From contig NZ_PENI01000023.1 in assembly GCF_003688995.1 (NCBI RefSeq), positions 94,784 through 158,783 on the forward strand: a stretch of DNA of 64,000 nucleotides, given 5' to 3'. Made by a program: the position numbers and the translations under genes. This document shows, in pieces, positions 9,073 to 17,346 of the stretch. This DNA is from Streptomyces shenzhenensis. Lineage in GTDB: Bacteria; Actinomycetota; Actinomycetes; Streptomycetales; Streptomycetaceae. The notes beneath the pieces are model-generated. The model worked only from the letters and a program-made list of their open reading frames with translations. It ran no database searches and was not told the DNA's origin. How positions within the stretch are numbered: position 1 is the stretch's first letter; each line of letters opens with the position of its first letter.

Positions 9073-9093
9073 CGATCAGTGACCCACTAATCG
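9073..9093. promoter_or_regulatory. Palindromic operator just downstream of the -10 box
   Basis: CGATCAGTG (9073-9081), a 3-base centre, then CACTAATCG (9085-9093): 8 of 9 positions are complementary. It overlaps the expected transcription start, so binding would block the promoter. The FCD regulator encoded divergently at 7764-8939 is the likeliest binder. Confidence 0.5.
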
Positions 9094-9329
9094 TGCACGC
9101 GACGCCGTGCACGTGCTCCTCCGGAACGAGCACCCCGAGGGGGCGGGCCCGCCCCCTGTGGGCCCCCGGGGCCATCGGCGGCCGACGCGACGCCCCCGGA
9201 CGGCGCCGACGTCCCGCACCAGAAACACGAGCCCGCGTGGCACAGCGCCCGTGACGGCACGGAACACACCGGCCGGTCCACGCAGATCCGGAGGACGACA
9301 TCACGCACTCCACGCGGCAAGGAGACCTC

Positions 9330-11219
9330 GTGCCAACCACCCAGGTACGACCCGTACGACGAAGGACCAGAAGACTCCCCCTGCTGCTCGCGGCCGGCGC
9401 CCTGCTGGTCGGCGGCGCCACCCTGGACACGCCCGACGCGAGCGCCCAGGCCGCCGGCTGCAAGGCCACCGAGCTGTTCGTGTCCCCCGACGGGAACGAC
9501 AAGGCCAAGGGCACCAGGAGCAATCCCTTCAAGACCATCGAGAAGGCGCGCGACCACATCCGCGACAAGGGCCTCAACCGGCCCGGCACAATGCGCTGCG
9601 ACATCCACGTCAACCTGCGCGCCGGCGACTATCCGGTGAGCCGGACCGTCGAGCTCGACGACCGCGACTCGGGCACGGGCGGCCACCAGGTCGTCTACCG
9701 CTCCTACGACGGCCCCGGCAAGGCCCGGGTGATGGGTGCCGAGCCGGTGACCGGCTGGGAGGAGTACAAGGACGGCATCTACCGTGCCGACGTCGGCACG
9801 GAGAACCCCTTCTACACCCTCTTCGAGGACGGCACGCGCGCCACCACCGCCCGCTACCCCAACCGCAAGTCCGACGACGAGTGGGCCCCGTACCTCACGT
9901 CCACCCTGCCGGAGCCGGAGAAGGAGGCCGTCCATCAGTGGCTGTACTCCAACCCCGGTGACTGGGACGCCGAGTGGGACCTCAGCAACGCCCAGGCGGT
10001 GGTCTGGTCCGGCGGCAGCTGGAGCTGGTTCACCGATACGGTCCCGATCCGGGACTGGAACCCCGCCAAGAACCAGATGACGCTCAAGTACTGGACCCGG
10101 TACGCGCTCAACAACTCCCGCGGCGGCTCGCGCTACTTCCTCCAGAACTCGCTCGACTTCCTGGACCAGGCGGGCGAGTACTACCTGGACTTCAAGAAGG
10201 GCCAGCTCTACTACAAGCCCCGCGGCGACATCAACGACGTCACCGTGCTGCGTCCCACGGTCAAGACCTTGTTCGAGCTGGCCGGCACCGACCCCGACCG
10301 GCGGGCGCAGGACATCACCCTGGACGGACTCGCCCTGCAGTACACCGACTTCGTCGACTGGTACCGCAACGGGTGGATCAGTGACGGCGACTCCGGCGAG
10401 GTGCACAAGTACCCGGAGTACGACCGGCAGATCGAGATGCCGCGCAACCGCTTCGGAGCCGTCTCCGTCACCAACAGCAAGGACATCACCTTGTCCCGGC
10501 TGAAGATCTCCGACACGGGCTACCACGCCGTCTACGCGCTCGCCGCGAACGACCGACTGACGGTTCGCGACAGTCTGCTGGAGAACATCGGCGCCGACGG
10601 AATCAAGGTGGAGGGCCCCTACCCGGGAGAGGGAAACACCTCGAACGGCCACCTGCTGACCAACAACTACATCACCCACTACGGTGAACTGAACCCCGGT
10701 GACGCCTCCGGCATCGAGCTGATGAACACCGGGCACAACACGGTCAGCCACAGCCACGTCAAGCACAGCGCCCGCTATGGCATCAGCCTCGAGGTCCGAC
10801 CGGAAGTGGCCCTCAAGGACAACTACGCCCGCGGCAACACCTTCGAGTACCTGCGGATCGACGAAGCCGGCCTGGACAGCGGCGACATGGGCGCCTTCTA
10901 CACCTACGGCGTCAACAACGTCGAGCCGTACCCGATGGACAACCACGTGCGCCAGATGGTCGTCGGCGACGTGATCCCGGACGGGTCGATGCCCGACAGC
11001 GGCACCCGGGGTATCCACATGGACGCCGGCGGCTGCGGCTTCACCTTCGAGGACATCGAGGTCGGCAGGACCACCGACCAGTCGTACCAGAGCTACCGGT
11101 GCAACGACGTGAAGAACGCCAACTGGGAAGACGGGTACGACGCCTCCAGGATGGAGTACGACAAGATCGGCGTCACCGCCGACTTCCCCTACCCGCTGCC
11201 CGACGGGGACACCCAGTGA
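9330..11219 (+). CDS. Secreted right-handed parallel beta-helix protein, GH141-like
   Basis: 629 residues from GTG 9330 (AAGGAGA upstream), with an Arg-rich N-terminus, a hydrophobic core and an ASAQA signal cleavage site. The mature start (LFVSPDGNDKAKGTRSNPFK) and later helix turns (SLLENIGADGIKVEG, NTGHNTVSHSHV) are those of beta-helix glycosidases such as GH141, whose characterised members include alpha-L-fucosidases and xylanases. A C-terminal catalytic-helix region follows. It has its own promoter and operator upstream and a hairpin terminator downstream. Its pairing with GH95 and a deoxysugar operon supports fucose release, but specificity is inferred. Confidence 0.7.
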   Translation: MPTTQVRPVRRRTRRLPLLLAAGALLVGGATLDTPDASAQAAGCKATELFVSPDGNDKAKGTRSNPFKTIEKARDHIRDKGLNRPGTMRCDIHVNLRAGDYPVSRTVELDDRDSGTGGHQVVYRSYDGPGKARVMGAEPVTGWEEYKDGIYRADVGTENPFYTLFEDGTRATTARYPNRKSDDEWAPYLTSTLPEPEKEAVHQWLYSNPGDWDAEWDLSNAQAVVWSGGSWSWFTDTVPIRDWNPAKNQMTLKYWTRYALNNSRGGSRYFLQNSLDFLDQAGEYYLDFKKGQLYYKPRGDINDVTVLRPTVKTLFELAGTDPDRRAQDITLDGLALQYTDFVDWYRNGWISDGDSGEVHKYPEYDRQIEMPRNRFGAVSVTNSKDITLSRLKISDTGYHAVYALAANDRLTVRDSLLENIGADGIKVEGPYPGEGNTSNGHLLTNNYITHYGELNPGDASGIELMNTGHNTVSHSHVKHSARYGISLEVRPEVALKDNYARGNTFEYLRIDEAGLDSGDMGAFYTYGVNNVEPYPMDNHVRQMVVGDVIPDGSMPDSGTRGIHMDAGGCGFTFEDIEVGRTTDQSYQSYRCNDVKNANWEDGYDASRMEYDKIGVTADFPYPLPDGDTQ

Positions 11220-11251
11220 GCGGTCGCTGAGCGGTCGCGTCCGACGAGCGC

Positions 11252-11287
11252 CCCCGGGCAGCGTGCCGAACGTGCCGCTGCCCGGGG
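11252..11287 (+). terminator. Hairpin terminator after the beta-helix gene
   Basis: A perfect 11-base stem, CCCCGGGCAGC (11252-11262) with GCTGCCCGGGG (11277-11287), and a 14-base loop. There is no U-run, as is common in Streptomyces. Confidence 0.6.
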
Positions 11288-11370
11288 TGCGGTGGGCGCG
11301 GGCCCGCGCCCACCCGTGCCGAGAGCACAGGCACCCGCACCGCCCTCAACACATGTCTGGAGGCATTGCC

Positions 11371-13800
11371 ATGCCCGAGTTGTCCCGACGAAACGTCCTG
11401 GCCGCGGCCGGAGCCTCCGCGGCGGCGACCGCGCTGAGCGCCGCTCCCGCGCAGGCCGCGCCGGAGATGGCGGACACCAGCGCGTCGGCGGCGCGGGGAG
11501 GGGACCACGCCGCCGACCTGATGCGGCTGTGGTACCGCGCCCCGGCGGGGGAGTGGCTGGAGGCCCTGCCGGTCGGCAACGGCCGGCTCGGCGCCATGGT
11601 CTTCGGCGGCACCGACACCGAACGGCTCCAACTCAACGAGGACAGCCTTTGGGCCGGCGGTCCCAACGACTACGCCCGTCCCGACGCCGTGAAGCACCTG
11701 GCGGAGATCCGCCGCCTCGTGGTCGAGGAGAAGTGGAACCAGGCACAGCGGCTGATCGACGCCGAGTTCCTGGGCGGCCCCTCGGAGCAGGCCGCGTACC
11801 AGGTGCTCGGCGACCTCGAACTCACCCTCGCGGGCCAGGGCGAGGTGAGCGACTACGAACGCGAGCTGGACCTGGAGACCGCCGTCGCCCGCACCACCTA
11901 CACACGGGGTGGCGTACGCCATGTCCGGGAGGTCTTCGCCAGCGCACCCGACCAGGTCCTCGTCGTCCGGATGACCACGGACACCCCAGGCGCCGTCGGC
12001 TTCTCCGCCCGCTTCACCAGCCCGCAGCGTTCCGGTGACTCGGCCGTGGACGCGCACACCATCGCCCTCGACGGTGTCAGCGGCGACTGGTACGGACTGC
12101 CCGGCTCGGTGCGCTTCAGGGCTCTGGCGCGCGCCGAGGCCGAGGGCGGCCGGGTGTCCACCGACGGCGGAACACTCACCGTCGAGGGCGCCGACGGCGT
12201 CACCCTTGTGATCTCCATGGCGACCAGCTACCGCAACTACCTGGACGTCGGCGCCGACCCCGCTTCCCGCGCCCGCAACCACCTGGCACCGGCCGCGAGG
12301 AAGCCGTACGCACACCTGCGCGCCCGGCACGTGGCCGACCACCGGCGCCTGTTCGACAGGGTTGCCATCGACCTGGGTCCCTCGGAACGGGCCGGTCTGC
12401 CCACCGATGAACGCATCCCGCTGTTCGCCGACGGCAAGGATCCCCAACTGGCCGCGCTCTACTTCCACTACGGACGCTACCTGCTCGCCTCCTGCTCCCG
12501 ATCGCCCGGACAGCCCGCCAACCTCCAGGGCCTGTGGAACGACGGCCTGAACCCGGCCTGGGAGTCCAAGTACACCGTCAACATCAACTTCGAGATGAAC
12601 TACTGGCCCGCCGGCCCCGGCAACCTCGCCGAGTGCTGGGACCCGGCGGTGCGGATGGTGCACGAACTGGCCGAGTCCGGTACCCGCACCGCCAAGGCCC
12701 TCTACGACGCCCCCGGCTGGGTGCTGCACCACAACACCGACGGCTGGCGCGGCACGGCACCGGTGGACGCCGCCCAGTACGGTATGTGGCCGACCGGTGG
12801 CGCCTGGCTGTGCGTGATGCTGTGGGAGCACTTCCAGTTCACCGGTGACACGGGCGCGCTGAGCCGCAACTACCCGGTGGTGAAGGGCGCGGTGGAGTTC
12901 TTCCTCGACACCCTGCAGGTGGATGCGGAGACCGGTTGGCTGGTCACCAACCCCTCGCAGTCGCCGGAGGTCACCCACCACCAGGACGAGGGCGAGAGTG
13001 TCAGCATCTGCGCCGGCCCCACCATGGACATGCAATTGCTGCGGGACCTCTTCGACGCCTACCGGCAGGCCGCCAAGGTGCTGGACCGTGACCCCCGGCT
13101 CGTCGAACGAGTCACCGAGGTCCGCGACCGGCTCGCTCCCACCCGCGTCGGCTACCTGGGCCAGATCCAGGAGTGGCTGGTGGACTGGGAGGAGGCGGCC
13201 CTGGTCAGAAGCCGCCACGTGTCCCACCTGTACGGGGTGTTTCCGAGCGCGCAGATCACCCCGAGGGGCACGCCGGAACTCGCCGCGGCCGCCAAGAAGA
13301 GCCTGGAGCTGCGCGGTGCCGCGGGACAGGGCTGGTCCCTCGCCTGGAAGATCAACATGTGGGCCCGGCTGCTGGACCCGGCGCGCGCCTACCAGCACCT
13401 GGCGGACCTGCTCACCCCGGCGCGCACCGCACCCAACCTCTTCGACCTGCACCCGCCCTTCCAGATCGACGGCAACTTCGGCGGCGTCTCCGGCATCACC
13501 GAGATGCTGTTGCAGAGCCACGCCGGCGAGATCGAACTGCTGCCCGCCCTGCCCGCGGCATGGCCCACCGGATCCTTCCGGGGACTGCGGGCGCGCGGCG
13601 GCTTCGAGATCGACCTGGAGTGGACGGCGGAGGGGATCACACGCGCGGAGGTGCGCTCGCTGCTCGGCAATCCCGTACGGATCCGCACCCCGCACCCGGT
13701 GCGCGTCGAGGGCGCCGACGTGGACCGCCCCGAGCGGGGTGTGGTGTCCTTCGGCACGCGCCGCGGCGGCCGGTATCGGCTCGGCCCGGTCACCCCGTAA
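11371..13800 (+). CDS. Secreted GH95 family alpha-L-fucosidase/alpha-L-galactosidase
   Basis: 809 residues from ATG 11371 (GGAGG 7 bases upstream; an in-frame ATG at 11353 is less well placed). The signal SRRNVLAAAG followed by Ala-rich sequence to AQA is a Tat signal. GH95 landmarks: LWYRAPAGEWLEALPVGNG at the start of the N-domain, the conserved block NLQGLWND...NINFEMNYWP (catalytic-site Asn residues), NPSQSPE (acid Glu region) and PPFQIDGNFGG (catalytic Asp region). The family inverts alpha-1,2-linked L-fucose or L-galactose. Next to the deoxysugar operon it most likely supplies L-fucose. Full length for the family. Confidence 0.9.
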   Translation: MPELSRRNVLAAAGASAAATALSAAPAQAAPEMADTSASAARGGDHAADLMRLWYRAPAGEWLEALPVGNGRLGAMVFGGTDTERLQLNEDSLWAGGPNDYARPDAVKHLAEIRRLVVEEKWNQAQRLIDAEFLGGPSEQAAYQVLGDLELTLAGQGEVSDYERELDLETAVARTTYTRGGVRHVREVFASAPDQVLVVRMTTDTPGAVGFSARFTSPQRSGDSAVDAHTIALDGVSGDWYGLPGSVRFRALARAEAEGGRVSTDGGTLTVEGADGVTLVISMATSYRNYLDVGADPASRARNHLAPAARKPYAHLRARHVADHRRLFDRVAIDLGPSERAGLPTDERIPLFADGKDPQLAALYFHYGRYLLASCSRSPGQPANLQGLWNDGLNPAWESKYTVNINFEMNYWPAGPGNLAECWDPAVRMVHELAESGTRTAKALYDAPGWVLHHNTDGWRGTAPVDAAQYGMWPTGGAWLCVMLWEHFQFTGDTGALSRNYPVVKGAVEFFLDTLQVDAETGWLVTNPSQSPEVTHHQDEGESVSICAGPTMDMQLLRDLFDAYRQAAKVLDRDPRLVERVTEVRDRLAPTRVGYLGQIQEWLVDWEEAALVRSRHVSHLYGVFPSAQITPRGTPELAAAAKKSLELRGAAGQGWSLAWKINMWARLLDPARAYQHLADLLTPARTAPNLFDLHPPFQIDGNFGGVSGITEMLLQSHAGEIELLPALPAAWPTGSFRGLRARGGFEIDLEWTAEGITRAEVRSLLGNPVRIRTPHPVRVEGADVDRPERGVVSFGTRRGGRYRLGPVTP

Positions 13801-14040
13801 CGGCGCCCACACCCCGTCAGGCCGCCACCGCGGCCGTCTCACCGAAAGGGGCGACCGCGGTGCCGTCGACGGGGCCTGGAACGTCCCGGTCCAGTTCGCT
13901 GCCGATGGCCTCCCGCAGCACGTCGTGCTGCGCACCGAGCCTGAACTGCTCGTCACGCCACCGTTCACGCGGACAGAACCACACCGGATGACCCACCACA
14001 TCCGCCGGCTCCCAGCCAGCAGGTCAGGAATGCGCGACTG
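13801..14040. other. Intergenic stretch with a doubtful short minus-strand frame
   Basis: Between the GH95 gene and the membrane-protein fragment. A minus-strand frame at 13817-13999 could encode 60 residues without a recognisable domain or a convincing ribosome-binding site. I treat it as non-coding or a gene remnant. Confidence 0.3.
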
Positions 14041-14532
14041 TCAGGCGGTGGCGCGCCGGCGTCCGTCGCGGACGTCTCGCCAGTAGAGGAGCGCTGCGGC
14101 CGCCGCGGTCCACGCCGCTAGAACCGCGATGCCAGCCGCCAACCCGGCGTTGTTGAAATGGGAGATGCCCTGCAAGGCGCGCACGCCGACGCCGACCGGC
14201 AGGATCCCGGAAAGCGGGTGCAGCCAGTCCGGCAGATATGCGCTGGGCAGGGTGCCGCCGCTGGTGGCGTTGCCGAAGGTCAGCAGCACCACCGAGGCCA
14301 CCGACATCCCCGCCTTGCCGAACAGGCGCATGCACAACATGGTCGCCCCGCCGACTGCGGCGGCCATCAGCGCGACGATGCCCGCAATACCGAGGAACGG
14401 GCCGGGCAGCGCCGCGAATGCGAGACTGCCGGTGATCAGCGCGACGATCACGCCGCCGAGGACGCTGAACAGGGCCAGGCTGAGCATGCGCCAGGCATAT
14501 GTCAGCCGGGGCGCCATCTGGTACGTCATCAT
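14041..14532 (-). pseudogene. C-terminal fragment of a DUF3533/ABC-2-like membrane protein
   Basis: About 163 residues with five or six hydrophobic segments and the motif TFGNATSGGTLPSAYLP, typical of the C-terminal membrane part of YhgE/Pip or DUF3533 proteins. The frame runs upstream past the Met pair to about 14590 without a start, so the N-terminal half is missing. It directly follows the flavin-oxidoreductase stop. Probably a relic of a rearrangement. Confidence 0.6.
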
Positions 14533-14637
14533 CCCGAACAGAAACCCCGCCAGGACGATGCCGAACCCGGCGGGCTCAGGTGGCCGCTGAGGGGCGGGCC
14601 TCCAAGTCCCGCCCTGGCCGCTCCGCGCGGTCGATCG

Positions 14638-15210
14638 TCAGCGCCCCTTCTTTCTTTCGATCACCGAGTCGTACGAGCGCATGCCGGTGACGCGCTTCCC
14701 GCCCTCGCTGAATTCCAGCAGCATGCGCCACAGCAGCCGTACCCGGGTGTCCGCCCACAGAGCCTCGACCGGGTCCACGCGCAGCATCACCTGCTGACCC
14801 CCCTGCTCCGGGGGTTTGACGTTGTCGAACATCGAGTCAGGGCCGGGCTCCTGGAGCTGCTCGCGGATCACCTTGACCGCATGCGCGATCTCCTCGGCAT
14901 CGTGCACCACGCACGCGCGCCCCTTCACCTGGAGCGAGCGGCTCTGCAGGCGCTCTGCGAATCCGCCCGGCGGGGCGTGATGCACCGAGTAGCTCACCCG
15001 TGGATTCGCGAGGATCTCCGCATGCTTCCGCGTGTAGCCGAACGTGAGCATGTACACCCTCAGCCCGTCGGCTCCGTAGTGCATGTGCGAAGTGGCGGGG
15101 TTCCCGTCACTGTCGAGCGTCGCGAGCGTGGCGACCGGCTCGTCCCGCAACAGTTCCTTTATGGACTCCTCGACCTCTTCGACGCTGGGCTCCTGGGCGG
15201 GCACGGGCAT
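14638..15210 (-). CDS. Pyridoxamine 5'-phosphate oxidase-fold flavin/F420-binding protein
   Basis: 190 residues (ATG 15210) of the split-barrel PPOX class, which binds FMN or F420. Marks are LLRDEPVATLATLDSDGNPATSHMHY at the N-terminus and VKGRACVVHDAEE in the barrel. GGGGAG touches the ATG, so the GTG two codons inside (15204) has better spacing and may be the real start. A longer frame to 15549 is upstream sequence. The gene is preceded by a site resembling the repeated IclR-type motif (15343-15357), which links it to the neighbouring aromatic regulon. Substrate unknown. Confidence 0.8.
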   Translation of the reverse strand: MPVPAQEPSVEEVEESIKELLRDEPVATLATLDSDGNPATSHMHYGADGLRVYMLTFGYTRKHAEILANPRVSYSVHHAPPGGFAERLQSRSLQVKGRACVVHDAEEIAHAVKVIREQLQEPGPDSMFDNVKPPEQGGQQVMLRVDPVEALWADTRVRLLWRMLLEFSEGGKRVTGMRSYDSVIERKKGR

Positions 15211-15342
15211 CTCCCCTGGTCGTGATCGCGCGGCATGACGAAGTGCCCTGTCGGCGACGGTGGTTGAGTCGAAATCGGCGACGTGGTGCCGTTGCCGGAC
15301 CGGCAGGCCAGCAACGCATGCCGTTCGCTCCGTACCGTGATA

Positions 15343-15357
15343 CGGAACACTGGCCGC
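15343..15357 (-). promoter_or_regulatory. Regulon motif copy A (upstream of PPOX gene)
   Basis: On the minus strand it reads GTGTTCCGTATCACG, matching the half-site of copies B and D (GTGTTCCGCATGATG, GTGTTCTGTATCGTG). Only the CGGAAC half of the 15-base palindrome is kept. It lies 133 bases before the PPOX start. Confidence 0.45.
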
Positions 15358-15482
15358 AAGTGTGATACCAGGCAAGGTTGGAGGCAACCGTCTTGCATGC
15401 CGAAGATACCGTCGCGGCGCGCAAGGGCGGCCGGACGTCAGTGGTCGGGCAAACGCCAGAGGTGTTGACGAGGTGCCGCGTG

Positions 15483-16289
15483 TCAGCCGATGTGCTCGCT
15501 CAGTTCCTTCGCGATGCGGATCACCGTCGGTGCGACACCCTCCGCCCATCCGGCGCCCGCGCGTGAGCTGGGTGCCGTCACCGCGACCGCGGCACGGGTG
15601 CGGCCGTGCCGGTCGCGCACGGAGGCGGCCACCGAGCGGACTTCGAGCTGGCTCTCGCCGTCGTTGGTCGCGTAGCCGCGCTCCCGGACCGCTGCCAGCT
15701 CGGTGAGTAGGGCATCGAGTGTGGAGATGGTGCGCGCGGTGAGGGTCGGGAGCTCGCCCGTCGGGTGGAGCGCGGCCAGCTCCGTGTCCGGCAGATCGGC
15801 GAGTATCGCCTTGCCGATCGCGGTCGCGTGCGCGGACAGGGACCAGCCGACACGGCTGCTCGCCCGTACCGCCTGGGTGCTCTCGACGGCGTCGAGGTAG
15901 ACCACGTCAGGGCCGCGCAGGCAGGCCGTATGGGCGGTCTCGCCCGTCTCATCCCGCAACCGCACCAGGGCATCGCGGGAGATCGCTTGGAGATCGATGT
16001 TCGTGACGACGGACAGGCCTATGTCGACCAGCGCCGGCCCCGGCCGGTAGGCCCGCGACCCGGCGTCCTGCTCCACGAACTGATGGTGACTGAGGGTCGC
16101 CAGCATGCGATGGACGGTTGAGCGCGACAGCCCCATCTCCTGTGCCACCTGGCTGACGCGGATCGTTTCGTGCTCTTCGAACATCCGCAGTAGGTGCAGG
16201 ACGTTGTCGACTGCACCGATGAGCCCCGAGGGGTTCTTCGCCCGGCCCGACCTGTCGGGGGTGTCGTCTTCTCCAGCCACGTGGAGCAC
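15483..16289 (-). CDS. IclR family regulator, paralogue 1
   Basis: 268-residue IclR regulator: winged HTH (GLIGAVDNVLHLLRMF... MGLSRSTVHRMLATL) and effector domain (DALVRLRDETGETAHTACLRG, HATAIGKAILA). It is closely related to the regulator at 27629-28438. Alignment of the two N-termini (VLHV versus the GTG-initiated MLCV) supports the GTG at 16289 rather than the much longer frame; GTG 16280 is an alternative. The 11-mer GATTTCCAGCC lies exactly 12 bases upstream of both starts. Divergent from the TAXI-like protein and the gentisate operon, which it likely controls. Confidence 0.85.
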   Translation of the reverse strand: MLHVAGEDDTPDRSGRAKNPSGLIGAVDNVLHLLRMFEEHETIRVSQVAQEMGLSRSTVHRMLATLSHHQFVEQDAGSRAYRPGPALVDIGLSVVTNIDLQAISRDALVRLRDETGETAHTACLRGPDVVYLDAVESTQAVRASSRVGWSLSAHATAIGKAILADLPDTELAALHPTGELPTLTARTISTLDALLTELAAVRERGYATNDGESQLEVRSVAASVRDRHGRTRAAVAVTAPSSRAGAGWAEGVAPTVIRIAKELSEHIG

Positions 16290-16341
16290 GTTATCCCACC
16301 GATTTCCAGCCTTGCCTCTCCTTCGAAAAAGGGCCACACTA

Positions 16342-16356
16342 CGGAACGGTGTTCCG
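16342..16356 (+). promoter_or_regulatory. Regulon motif copy B: perfect palindrome CGGAAC-GGT-GTTCCG
   Basis: A 15-base site with perfect 6-base arms between the divergent IclR gene and the TAXI-like/gentisate unit. It is followed by CATGATGCGTCATGG, which also resembles the bases after copy D. IclR-family operators are commonly palindromes of this size. Confidence 0.6.
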
Positions 16357-16393
16357 CATGATGCGTCATGGTTGATGATCTGGAGGAGCCGCC

Positions 16394-16483
16394 ATGTTCC
16401 AGCGTCTGGATTTGCTCGCCGCGTCGTCGGCGCGGAGCTGGCGTCAAGCGGCAATGGGCCCTGCTGGCGGAGGTTCGGCATGA
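16394..16483 (+). CDS. 29-residue leader-like ORF coupled to the TAXI-like gene
   Basis: ATG 16394 is preceded by GGAGGAG with 6-base spacing. The 29-codon frame (starting MFQRLDLLAASSARSW, ending GGGSA) stops in an ATGA overlap with the next gene's ATG at 16480. Such coupling suggests it is translated, perhaps as a regulatory leader or a remnant of the DUF4242-like gene that holds this place in the second module. No homology recognised. Confidence 0.45.
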   Translation: MFQRLDLLAASSARSWRQAAMGPAGGGSA

Positions 16484-17346
16484 GTGTCGAGGTCGACTGG
16501 CTGCGTGATCGAGTGGACGCGCGCAGCATCTGCGAGTTCATCGAGCAGGGTGTACGTCGTGACGCTTCACGCGATGTGCAGCTCGCGGTCAAGGTGGGGC
16601 GGGGTGGTCTGGACGAGACCACTGCGCTGTTCACCGGTGGGGCCGACATCGCTGTGGTCGCACCGATCGCTGCACTCTGTCTGCTGCGTCAGTTCGGTGA
16701 TCTCCAGGGCCTGTTCGCCCTGGGAGTGGTGCCGCGGCGCGGGTGTCTCGTCGCCGCGGCCGACGCGGAGCTGCCTCTCCGCACCGTCGCCGACCTCGCG
16801 GGCGGCACCCAGTGCTTCACGGTCGCCACGCCGGCGGACGATGACGTGAGCCTGGTGGGCTTTGCCGTCCACAGGGCTTTGCGCCTGGCCGGCGTGAGCG
16901 CGGGGGACGTGCGTTTCATCTATGACGACGAGCCGGCCGCTTGCTTCGAGCGCCTCGCCAGCGGTGAGGCGGACGTCGTGATCCACGATCCGATGTCCGA
17001 CCCCGGGTGGGCGGGAGTGGCAGCTCTGCGGCCGGTGACGTACCTGCCGTGGGGCGACCGGGTCGTTCACGGCCTCGCCGTCCAAGGCTGGCTTCCTCGC
17101 ACGGTTCCCGCCGGTCAACTCCCCGGACTCGATGAGGACGTGACTGCCCTGGACTGCTCCGACTTCGCGGTCCTGTGCCGTGCGGACCTGGACGACGAAC
17201 TCGCCCGCCTGATCGCCCGAATTCTGACTCGGGGATGCCGCCCCGCGGAAGTCGCCGCAGCGGTCCAGACGCCGCTTCCGCTGCATCCGGGAGCCGCGCG
17301 CGCCTACGCCGACCTCGTCACCGACGAATTCCTTGGGAGCCGATGA
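16480..17346 (+). CDS. Cytosolic TAXI/NMT1-type solute-binding-fold protein, paralogue 1
   Basis: 288 residues with the periplasmic-binding fold of TAXI/NMT1 proteins (GGADIAVVAPIAALCLL; GVVPRRGCLVAAADAELPLRTVADLAG; GEADVVIHDPMSD; VTYLPWGDRVVHGLAVQGW) but no signal peptide or lipobox. It starts at ATG 16480 behind GGCGGAGG. No TRAP or ABC permease lies nearby, so it is probably a cytosolic enzyme or sensor rather than a transport receptor; THI5 is a precedent for a cytosolic enzyme with this fold. It overlaps the reductase start by 4 bases. Homologous to 28816-29778 and shares its regulatory motif. Confidence 0.7.
   Translation: MSVEVDWLRDRVDARSICEFIEQGVRRDASRDVQLAVKVGRGGLDETTALFTGGADIAVVAPIAALCLLRQFGDLQGLFALGVVPRRGCLVAAADAELPLRTVADLAGGTQCFTVATPADDDVSLVGFAVHRALRLAGVSAGDVRFIYDDEPAACFERLASGEADVVIHDPMSDPGWAGVAALRPVTYLPWGDRVVHGLAVQGWLPRTVPAGQLPGLDEDVTALDCSDFAVLCRADLDDELARLIARILTRGCRPAEVAAAVQTPLPLHPGAARAYADLVTDEFLGSR

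Noticed and set aside
9087..11018. 643-codon minus-strand frame over the beta-helix gene
   Set aside because: The plus strand has a signal peptide, ribosome-binding site and family motifs; the antisense frame has none.
13817..13999. 60-codon minus-strand ORF
   Set aside because: No recognisable domain or good ribosome-binding site; could be a relic, not supported as a gene.
11173..14001. Very long minus-strand frame (942 codons) over GH95
   Set aside because: Antisense shadow of a clear GH95 gene; composition is Gly/Val/Arg-rich without domains, a usual artefact of GC-rich coding DNA.
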